A stretch of 20,421 nucleotides of DNA, from positions 1 to 20,421 of the forward strand of contig CANNNN010000007.1 of NCBI GenBank assembly GCA_947506075.1, read 5' to 3'. The notes under the pieces were generated by a model. It was given only the letters and a program-made list of their open reading frames with translations. It had not been told where the DNA came from and did no database searches. Positions 14,062 through 20,421 of the stretch are shown here, piece after piece. This DNA comes from Methylococcaceae bacterium. Lineage in GTDB: Bacteria; Pseudomonadota; Gammaproteobacteria; Methylococcales; Methylomonadaceae. Within the stretch, counting starts at the first letter, position 1, and every line of letters starts with the position of its first letter. The position numbers and the translations under genes were made by a program.

Positions 14062-15366
14062 TCAAAGTCTATCCTGATAAATTTCCACAAACGCTTCATC
14101 GCGCAATCTGCGCACCCAGAGTTCCGTTTCCTCTTCGATTTTTCGCTTACGAATGGAATCCCTGACCAGGTTCTTTTTAAACTCACTACTATCGTCCTTA
14201 TTTTCCCGGCCCAAAACCTGAATAATGTGCCAGCCAAACTGCGTCTGTATAGGTTCACTGACTTCGTTAATCCGAAGTTTTCCCATCGCCTCTTCAAAGG
14301 GTTTAACCAAATCACCCGGACTTACCCAGTCAAGTGATCCGCCTTTTAAAGCAGAACCTTTATCATCCGAATGCGCTCGCGCCAATGCTGCAAAATCATC
14401 ACCATCCGCAATACGGGCTTTTAATGCCAGTAAGCGTTTTTTTGCCTCGGCATCATCAACCAACTCATTGGTCTTGATTAAAACATGCCTGACTTTACTC
14501 TTGACTATCATATGGTTATCCATGCCTTTCAGCTCCATCATTTTAATAATATGAAAACCACTCGGACTGCGTATAGGTTCGGATACATCACCCGTTTTCA
14601 TCTGATGGACCTCATTAACAAACAGGGTCGGTATTTCACTTGATGTACGCCAGCCCAAATCACCGCCTTTTAACGCATTGGCATCGCCTGAATCACTGAT
14701 GGCTGTTTGAGAGAAATCCTGGCCTCCCCGCAGTTTCTTGACCAGTTCATCAGCTTTACTCAGCGCTTGTTGTATCTCAGTCGACGATGCGCCTTCTTTA
14801 ACCGCAATCAAGATATGACCTAAATGATACTGAGTTGACTCTTCGCCTATCTTATCCTGAGTTTCCAGGTAGTGTTCTACCTCACGGTCAGTAACCTTGA
14901 TGCGTCCGCCTATCTCTCTACCGCGTAATTGATTAATGATAATTTCATTGCGCATATTATCCAAAAAGCTTTGATAACTGATGCCCTGCCCTTCCAGTTC
15001 CACCCTGAATTGTTCGACATTCATATTATTTCTTTTAGCTATATCGGCGGCCGAACTGTTCAGCATTTCTTCGCTGACTGTAATGCCGGCCTTTTCCGCC
15101 AACTGCCTCTGGAGCTTATCAATAATCATTTTTTCCAGCACCTGTTTACGCAGCACATGAGCCGGCGGTATCTGGGCATTACTCTGCTGTATTCGTTGCT
15201 GAATGACGGCCACCTCTTTTTGTAATTCCCGTTCAAGAATAACGTCATCTTCAACGACAGCGATAATGCTATCGAGGACTTCAGCATGAACTAAAAAGCT
15301 GCTAAACAGGGCGTGGCACAGCAGCATAGCTACAAGGTTTTTTTTGATGTTTGGATAATTTATCAT
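14062..15366 (-). CDS. surA: Periplasmic chaperone / peptidyl-prolyl isomerase SurA
   Basis: SurA escorts unfolded outer-membrane proteins across the periplasm to the BAM complex, LptD being a major client. The 434-residue protein has a signal peptide (MINYPNIKKNLVAMLLCHA, cleavage near VHA/EVLDS). Next come the SurA N-terminal chaperone domain (LDSIIAVVEDDVILERELQ onward) and two parvulin domains at roughly 180-280 (YHLGHILIAV to GFHIIKM) and 290-388 (VRHVLIKT to GWHIIQVLG). A C-terminal helix completes the fold, ending EIYQDRL. Order and size are normal. Its ATG overlaps the lptD stop by 4 nt (ATGA), so chaperone and client are translationally coupled; no independent Shine-Dalgarno sequence is evident. 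Confidence 0.97.
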   Translation of the reverse strand: MINYPNIKKNLVAMLLCHALFSSFLVHAEVLDSIIAVVEDDVILERELQKEVAVIQQRIQQSNAQIPPAHVLRKQVLEKMIIDKLQRQLAEKAGITVSEEMLNSSAADIAKRNNMNVEQFRVELEGQGISYQSFLDNMRNEIIINQLRGREIGGRIKVTDREVEHYLETQDKIGEESTQYHLGHILIAVKEGASSTEIQQALSKADELVKKLRGGQDFSQTAISDSGDANALKGGDLGWRTSSEIPTLFVNEVHQMKTGDVSEPIRSPSGFHIIKMMELKGMDNHMIVKSKVRHVLIKTNELVDDAEAKKRLLALKARIADGDDFAALARAHSDDKGSALKGGSLDWVSPGDLVKPFEEAMGKLRINEVSEPIQTQFGWHIIQVLGRENKDDSSEFKKNLVRDSIRKRKIEEETELWVRRLRDEAFVEIYQDRL

Positions 15367-18300
15367 TGTGCGCTTGTTTGTTTGGTTGCTTGATAACCGT
15401 AAATTTGCTTTTGAAAGAAAGAATCCAGCCTTTGTCCGAAACCGCTTAAGCCTTTAAGTTCCAGCTCAAAAAACACACCTTCCTGAGGTATACCCGTAGC
15501 ATCGATAGCAAGAGAATTCTGAATATTTGGGTTATTTCCATTCAGATTTACACTATTAATCCAGCGCCGACCAATAACACGGAAAGCCCAGCAACAGTTT
15601 TCCTTCTCCAGACCCAGAAAACTCTCCTGCGTTGTATCCAACAGCACTGAATAGGTCCAGCGCCCGACCGCCGACCATTCGTTATAAATCGGCCAGTGAA
15701 AGGACACATCGGTTTGAATAATGTCATAGGGTCTGGTGCCCGGTGCTGTTGGAATAAGCGTGTTTTTTCGGTAACGATAACCCACATTAACAATCTCGCC
15801 CGGCAGATTGGGATCAGGCTTGTTAAGATAATGCAGTCCGCTGGTGTGTCTGACAATCTCGTTCAGCTTTGGGTCCCATTGGGTACCGGTGCTCAACGAT
15901 ATATGATCGGTCAATCCGGCGTTAAGCTCCCCAACCAGATTCGACAAGCTATTGGTTTCGACAGGGTAGCCCGGTAAGGTCACCGTTCTATCTTGAAAAT
16001 AAGCAATCTCGCCAACACTGAGTTTTAGCTTTTCCTTGCCGGATTTGGCATCAACCAGTCGCGTTGTTACGGCGGCCGTTAGCTGATTGGCATCCTGCAC
16101 CCTGTCTGATCCGCTAAAGCGATTTTCCAAAAACAAACTGTTAAACGAAGAATCGTACAAGCCGGTATCAAATATCGGAATAGCGCTCTGATCTTCCCTG
16201 GGGACATACAAATAAAATAGCCTCGGTTCCAGGGTATGCAGATAAGATCTATCGAAAAGATTGACGTCCTTTTCGACAAAGAGTCCGGCATCGGTAGAAA
16301 AAACCGGCAGGGTTCTTGACAGACTGGTCGAGGTTGATGGGCCGAGTGGATTGCTTAAAATATATTGGGTAGATTGCAACGAAAGCTTGGGCGTTAAAAA
16401 ACCACTGGCCGCCTTCATCGGGAAACTGACTGACGGCCTGACATTGGTGCGCTGCCCATTTAGTAATGCATCATGCTGAAAATAAACATATTCGGCATCC
16501 ATCAACGTAGTCAACGGCATGAAATCGAAGGAGTGATTCAGATTCAGGTTAACTTGCGGCAACCTGCGATACGGTATCCCCGAATTTGGCCCCGAACTTT
16601 GTATCGCCGGATCTATCGACTGATAACTGTCGGCATGGCCTCTTAATGAAACGCCGGTGTTTGCATAAGTCAGATTAGCCTGGCTTAACAGAAAGCTGCT
16701 ATACGTCGAGGTGCTGAGCGCATTACCCAAATCAGAAAAATAATCTTTGTCCGACACTTTGTTCAAATCCAGATTTGAACTGATATGCGAGGTAAATTGG
16801 GTGGTATTTTTTAAGCCCAGATAATACCGCGAGTTGTTAATAAGACTGTCATGCGGCATATATTCAAAGCTTGCAGTCCCATTCCCCATCATCTCCGTCA
16901 AATATCGAAAATTACCGCCCAATATAGCCCCCCGCTTTGAAAGATAACGGGGTCGTAAGGTTGCGTCATAATTGGGCGCTATATTCCAGTAATAAGGCGC
17001 AGAGAACGTAAATCCGCTCCGTGTCGTACTGCCGAAATTAGGCGCAAGAAAGCCGGAAAGCCGTCTGTTATCGATAGGAAAGGTAATATGCGGCAAATAA
17101 AATACCGGCGTACCTTTAAACTCTACCCAGGCGTTTCTGGCTGAGCCTTGGCCGCTAATTTTATTCATCTTCAGTTCACTCGCATGCATAACCCAGTCCT
17201 GATTCCCCGGACGGCAGCTGGTATAAGCAACATCTTTATAGCGTGACAGGGTGCTGCTCTCACGATAAATCGTTTTCGCCCGGCCTCTGAGCGGCGTAGC
17301 CGGAGAAATAAACAGCGCATCCCGGAGGCGGGCCTGATCGGAGGCCATGTTTAGTGAGGCCGACTCACTGTGCAAGGCCAATTCCTCATCGCTATAATAA
17401 ACACTGCCCTGCATATCCAAGGTTTCCGAAATAGTGTCATAATTCGCTTTGTTAGAAACTGAACGCTGATCCGCCCGGGTCATTTCTACATTACCGGTAT
17501 AACTGTAGATTTCGTTCTCGAATATTTCCGCATAATTGGAGTCAATATCCAGGGGAGACTTATCCCTCAAACCCGATTTAGGCACATACCGCTGTGTACC
17601 TTTCGGCGCCATACAATTTTGCCAGGGATCATATTTCAGTTGCGATTTAAGATTACTAAAAGTTTGCTCTTCATTATGATCAAACGCAGGGGTCAACAAA
17701 CTAAAGCCTGAACTAGAGGTTTCAATGACCTTCGCTTGCCCCTTAGGATCGGGACCCGCCAGCTTGCAATCCCAGTTTTGATCGCCAGTCTTGGCATCGC
17801 AAGTCCAGCCTGGGCGATTGGCTTCAGTTTGCAGTGAAGTTTTATCGCCCTGGAGGGCCTGTCTGTCACAAGACGGCCCTGAGCAGTCGCGGCCTGATTT
17901 GGGCTCAGTATTTTCTTGCGCAATCGGACTGACTTCTGCGCTCTTTTGCCGAGAATCTTTATCCGTCTGGGTGCTATCTTCTGATTGGGCAGACTGTGGC
18001 TGGACTTGCTCGGCGGAGCCGGATGGGGCGTCGCCGCTCTGAGGCTTTGCAACTATTGACTGCTCATGTTCAGCTGTCGGCTGCGCTTCCGCATCAGGGT
18101 TCTTCTGACCATTGCTTAAGGGCGCAACATTAGCAGGTATCACTGCGGCATTGCTGCTCTCGGGTTCGACTATAATCGGTTGAGCATTTTCAACGGACTT
18201 TGTGCTCGTAGGCTGCTGGTCTTTAACGGGAGTCTTCGCAGAACTGCTTGACTCTGCAGGTTTTTTTTCACCGACACAAACCCATTCCTTGCTATCTTTG

Positions 18301-18389
18301 CTCTGCTCGCAATTCCAGAGAGCTTCATTGGCAAGGCTGAGTGGCGCATAAAGGGAAGGTAAAAAAAACAGTAATAAACGGCGGCGCAT
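15363..18389 (-). CDS. lptD: LPS-assembly protein LptD
   Basis: LptD is the outer-membrane barrel that, with LptE, inserts lipopolysaccharide in the outer leaflet. From ATG 18389 it has 1008 residues, about 200 longer than E. coli LptD. A signal peptide (MRRRLLLFFLPSLYAPLSLA) is followed by a Gln/Ser/Pro-rich region to about residue 240, an OstA-like jellyroll from about 260 and the barrel. The family signature appears as YTSCRPGNQDWVMHASEL, FLPHITFPID-like residues and RLSGFLAPNFG. Cysteines C259, C392 and the pair C932-C933 fit the conserved disulfide pattern. Six further cysteines lie in the extension. A TTG at 18401 in frame is a less likely start. The gene is divergent from amgK and overlaps surA. 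Confidence 0.95.
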   Translation of the reverse strand: MRRRLLLFFLPSLYAPLSLANEALWNCEQSKDSKEWVCVGEKKPAESSSSAKTPVKDQQPTSTKSVENAQPIIVEPESSNAAVIPANVAPLSNGQKNPDAEAQPTAEHEQSIVAKPQSGDAPSGSAEQVQPQSAQSEDSTQTDKDSRQKSAEVSPIAQENTEPKSGRDCSGPSCDRQALQGDKTSLQTEANRPGWTCDAKTGDQNWDCKLAGPDPKGQAKVIETSSSGFSLLTPAFDHNEEQTFSNLKSQLKYDPWQNCMAPKGTQRYVPKSGLRDKSPLDIDSNYAEIFENEIYSYTGNVEMTRADQRSVSNKANYDTISETLDMQGSVYYSDEELALHSESASLNMASDQARLRDALFISPATPLRGRAKTIYRESSTLSRYKDVAYTSCRPGNQDWVMHASELKMNKISGQGSARNAWVEFKGTPVFYLPHITFPIDNRRLSGFLAPNFGSTTRSGFTFSAPYYWNIAPNYDATLRPRYLSKRGAILGGNFRYLTEMMGNGTASFEYMPHDSLINNSRYYLGLKNTTQFTSHISSNLDLNKVSDKDYFSDLGNALSTSTYSSFLLSQANLTYANTGVSLRGHADSYQSIDPAIQSSGPNSGIPYRRLPQVNLNLNHSFDFMPLTTLMDAEYVYFQHDALLNGQRTNVRPSVSFPMKAASGFLTPKLSLQSTQYILSNPLGPSTSTSLSRTLPVFSTDAGLFVEKDVNLFDRSYLHTLEPRLFYLYVPREDQSAIPIFDTGLYDSSFNSLFLENRFSGSDRVQDANQLTAAVTTRLVDAKSGKEKLKLSVGEIAYFQDRTVTLPGYPVETNSLSNLVGELNAGLTDHISLSTGTQWDPKLNEIVRHTSGLHYLNKPDPNLPGEIVNVGYRYRKNTLIPTAPGTRPYDIIQTDVSFHWPIYNEWSAVGRWTYSVLLDTTQESFLGLEKENCCWAFRVIGRRWINSVNLNGNNPNIQNSLAIDATGIPQEGVFFELELKGLSGFGQRLDSFFQKQIYGYQATKQTSAQ

Positions 18390-18469
18390 AGGTAATATCA
18401 AGTTTAGTGGCGTAGTGGATCACAAATCGAATAGAATGCCGGACGTTAATTTTACCTCACTACCCCGAC

Positions 18470-18477
18470 ATTATACT
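18470..18477. promoter_or_regulatory. Overlapping divergent -10 boxes, lptD and amgK
   Basis: The 93-bp gap between lptD and amgK contains ATTATACT. TATAAT is read on the minus strand (18470-18475) toward lptD and TATACT on the plus strand (18472-18477) toward amgK. Neither has a good -35. This would give an lptD leader of about 75 nt and an amgK leader of only about 10 nt. Confidence 0.35.
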
Positions 18478-18494
18478 AATCTATCCTAAACATC

Positions 18495-19502
18495 ATGATG
18501 CCTGAAGACTTAAGAACAATAGCGATGTTCGACTGGCTTAAAAACAATTTATTATTGACCATCACCGCTTGCGAACCTGCTTCCAGCGATGCCAGCTTTA
18601 GGCGTTACTTTAGAATTAAGACGCCTGACCAACAATTTATTGTGATGGATGCACCGCCTACCCAGGAAAACATTGAACCTTTCATCAGAATCGCCGAGCT
18701 GCTAAAGCTATCCCAGATCAACGTCCCGACTATTTTTCAACAAAACCAGACCGACGGGTTTTTACTGCTGGAAGATTTTGGCAGCCAGTGCTTTCTGGAT
18801 CAGCTTAATTCGCGCACCGCTGACGATTTATATCAAAGCGCTTTCGACAGCCTGTTCAAACTGCAAACCCTGACATCAATAAAGGACTCCGGACTGCCCG
18901 TCTATGATCAGCCACTTTTGCACAGGGAACTGGCCATTTTTGACGATTGGTTTCTAACTCAGTTACTGGACATCCAAATACCCGCCGCAATGTGGGACAG
19001 AGTCCGTACCCTGCTGACGGCATCGGCCCTGGAGCAGCCTCGCGTATGCGTACATCGGGATTATCATTCCCGCAACTTGATGGTACTTGACAGCAATTCA
19101 CCCGGCGTTATCGATTTTCAGGATGCTGTCATAGGCCCCATCACTTACGATCTGGTGTCCTTATTGCGAGATTGTTATATAAGCTGGCCCGAGCAACAGC
19201 TAGCGCAATGGCGATCTATCTATTTTGAGCGACTCCGGCAGGCAGGATTAATTAATTGCAGTGCTAGCCAATTTAACCGCTGGTTTGACCTGATGGGACT
19301 ACAGCGTCACCTTAAAGCCATCGGCATTTTTTCCCGCTTGCATTTGAGGGACGGAAAATCCAACTATTTAGGCGACATACCCCGCACCCTGAACTACGTC
19401 ACTACGGTGTGTGCGGCCTATCCCGAACTTGCCGAGTTTAATGAGTTTTTGCTTCGGCTACGCGCAGCCGAAGGGCCTGCACTGAGCGGAGTCGAAGTGT
19501 GA
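18495..19502 (+). CDS. amgK: N-acetylmuramate/N-acetylglucosamine anomeric kinase AmgK
   Basis: AmgK phosphorylates MurNAc at the anomeric carbon, the first step of the MurNAc recycling bypass that feeds UDP-MurNAc without de novo synthesis. The 335-residue protein has the aminoglycoside-phosphotransferase fold. Motifs are SSDASFRRYFR near the N terminus, VMDAPPTQEN, the catalytic loop H187-RDYHSRN-194 and the metal site VIDFQD. Start at 18495 is used; ATG 18525 (MFDWLKNN) is possible because no Shine-Dalgarno sequence is seen and the candidate promoter leaves a very short leader. The last 13 or so codons (AAEGPALSGVEV) are encoded by a palindromic repeat and look like an acquired tail. The stop overlaps murU by 4 nt. 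Divergence from lptD is conserved in Pseudomonas. Confidence 0.93.
   Translation: MMPEDLRTIAMFDWLKNNLLLTITACEPASSDASFRRYFRIKTPDQQFIVMDAPPTQENIEPFIRIAELLKLSQINVPTIFQQNQTDGFLLLEDFGSQCFLDQLNSRTADDLYQSAFDSLFKLQTLTSIKDSGLPVYDQPLLHRELAIFDDWFLTQLLDIQIPAAMWDRVRTLLTASALEQPRVCVHRDYHSRNLMVLDSNSPGVIDFQDAVIGPITYDLVSLLRDCYISWPEQQLAQWRSIYFERLRQAGLINCSASQFNRWFDLMGLQRHLKAIGIFSRLHLRDGKSNYLGDIPRTLNYVTTVCAAYPELAEFNEFLLRLRAAEGPALSGVEV
19452..19497 (+). repeat. Junction repeat, copy 3: palindrome at amgK/murU
   Basis: Arm 1 CTTCGGCTACGCGCAG (19452-19467) and arm 2 CTGAGCGGAGTCGAAG (19482-19497) are inverted copies matching at 13 of 16 positions, with one further G-U pair, around a 14-nt loop. An alternative 8-bp perfect hairpin uses CTTCGGCT and AGCCGAAG (19452-19473). 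Arm 2 contains the GGAG (19488-19491) that precedes the murU GTG by 7 nt. It lies inside the end of amgK. Confidence 0.7.
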
Positions 19503-20188
19503 AAGTTATGATCCTAGCGGCAGGGCGCGGTGAAAGAATGCGTCCTCTAACCGACCACACTCCCAAACCCTTGCTGTTAGCCGCCGGTAAACCGCTGATC
19601 GAACATACAATTAAACAACTGGTCGCAAACGGCTTTGATGATATAGTCATCAACCATGCCCATCTGGGCTTGCAAATAGAAGATTGCCTGGGTGACGGCC
19701 ATCAGTTTGACGCGAATATCAGCTATGCTGCGGAAGGGGAAACCGCACTGGAAACAGCCGGCGGTATTATTAACGCCCTGGCTTTATTGGGCGATGAGGT
19801 GTTTTTGGTCGTCAATGGCGATATTGCGACCGACTTTGCTTTTGCCGAACTCAAAAACCTGAACATTGATTTGGCCCATCTGATTCTGGTCGACAATCCT
19901 GCACATCATCCCGGCGGAGACTTCGGTCTGGACAAGTCAGGTTTAGTCGTAGCTAGCAGCGCCGAATTGTTTACTTTTAGTGGTATCGGACTGTATAGAC
20001 CTGAACTGTTCAGCACTATAGCTGTCGGGATCAATAAACTTGGACCTATATTGCGCCAGGCCATAGCCAAGGGCCGGATTTCCGGGCAAAAAACAGATGC
20101 GTTCTGGATGGACATAGGTACACCGGAACGCCTGCAGCAACTGGACTTTTATTACTCACAGGCTGTTATTACACACAAGCAGAGGTAA
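19499..20188 (+). CDS. murU: N-acetylmuramate-1-phosphate uridylyltransferase MurU
   Basis: MurU converts MurNAc-1-phosphate, the AmgK product, and UTP to UDP-MurNAc, completing the recycling route that is insensitive to fosfomycin in pseudomonads. The 229-residue protein is a nucleotidyltransferase with the N-terminal signature MILAAGRGERMRPLTDHTPKPLL, a metal-binding VVNGDIATD, and DIGTPERLQQLDFYY near the C terminus, all usual for MurU/RmlA-like enzymes. GTG at 19499 is chosen because it overlaps the amgK stop as GTGA and has GGAG 7 nt upstream; the ATG at 19508 would remove the first three residues. The last codons contain AGAGGT, the ribosome binding site of the dodecin gene. Confidence 0.93.
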   Translation: MKVMILAAGRGERMRPLTDHTPKPLLLAAGKPLIEHTIKQLVANGFDDIVINHAHLGLQIEDCLGDGHQFDANISYAAEGETALETAGGIINALALLGDEVFLVVNGDIATDFAFAELKNLNIDLAHLILVDNPAHHPGGDFGLDKSGLVVASSAELFTFSGIGLYRPELFSTIAVGINKLGPILRQAIAKGRISGQKTDAFWMDIGTPERLQQLDFYYSQAVITHKQR

Positions 20189-20193
20189 CAATC

Positions 20194-20400
20194 ATGACTG
20201 ACCATATTTATAAAAAAATAGAACTGACAGGTTCCTCAACCATCGGCATGCAAGACGCGATCGAAACCGCAATCAGTAAAGCCGGTGAAACCACCGATAA
20301 TATGCGCTGGTTTGAAGTCATCGAAACCCGGGGCCACATAGAAAATGGCAAAATCGCCCATTGGCAGGTCACCGTTAAAATCGGCCACGCTCTTCCGTAA
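20194..20400 (+). CDS. Dodecin family flavin-binding protein
   Basis: A complete 68-residue dodecin: a small cytoplasmic protein that forms hollow dodecamers and binds riboflavin, FMN or FAD dimers between tryptophans, acting as flavin buffer. The typical features are the helix SSTIGMQDAIETAISKAGET, the RWFEVIETRG strand containing the stacking tryptophan and the final strand HWQVTVKIG. It starts 5 nt after murU, with AGAGGT (20181-20186) as Shine-Dalgarno sequence overlapping the murU end, so it is probably co-transcribed. No functional link with MurNAc recycling is known to me. Confidence 0.93.
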   Translation: MTDHIYKKIELTGSSTIGMQDAIETAISKAGETTDNMRWFEVIETRGHIENGKIAHWQVTVKIGHALP

Positions 20401-20421
20401 TAACGGCATAGACGCTCAACA

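Noticed and set aside
1..20421. Mobile element, prophage, CRISPR array or defence system
   Set aside because: No transposase, integrase, cas gene, regular spacer array or toxin-antitoxin pair is visible; gene content and order are those of a core chromosome.

Overview
This window looks like chromosomal DNA of a gammaproteobacterium. It is most probably an aerobic methylotroph or methanotroph of the Methylococcales type. The gammaproteobacterial signs are the gene orders tsaP-dprA-smg-topA-tsaC and lptD-surA divergent from amgK-murU. The methylotroph signs are weaker and partly inferred: pabB overlaps a small amino-acid-kinase gene of the kind used in C1-carrier cofactor synthesis, and a secreted MxaD-like SRPBCC protein sits next to a secreted seven-bladed YVTN propeller. 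I see no rRNA, tRNA, CRISPR array, transposase or prophage gene.

Layout: (1) 1-5543, plus strand: the end of a TsaP-like LysM protein, then dprA, smg, topA and tsaC, covering pilus/competence, DNA topology and tRNA t6A modification. (2) 5556-7887, minus strand: a MenA/UbiA-type prenyltransferase convergent with tsaC, a 307-bp gap, and a membrane fatty-acid desaturase with a QxxHH third histidine box. (3) 8067-11767, minus strand: SRPBCC protein, beta-propeller, pabB and the kinase. (4) 12105-13271, minus strand: RNase D. (5) 13614-18389, minus strand: lptD and surA (outer-membrane biogenesis) followed by a stand-alone DbpA-type RNA-binding domain protein. (6) 18495-20400, plus strand, divergent from lptD: amgK and murU (peptidoglycan sugar recycling), then dodecin.

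Three gene pairs overlap by exactly 4 nt as ATGA or GTGA (pabB/kinase, lptD/surA, amgK/murU). A fourth, tsaP/dprA, overlaps the same way if dprA starts at CTG. These junctions suggest translational coupling.

The most interesting non-coding signal is a small palindromic repeat family with core TGAGCGGAGTCGAAG. It sits at three junctions between co-directional genes, always in the direction of transcription and just before the downstream start. At amgK/murU it has been absorbed into the amgK reading frame and both supplies and can mask the murU ribosome binding site. Other candidate regulatory structures are a 10-bp perfect inverted repeat before rnd, GGACTA boxes around the desaturase promoter, and a dyad between the propeller gene and pabB. 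I found no clear evidence for an entirely new multi-gene system. The best candidates for new biology are the repeat, the orphan RNA-binding protein, the cysteine-rich LptD extension and the desaturase.
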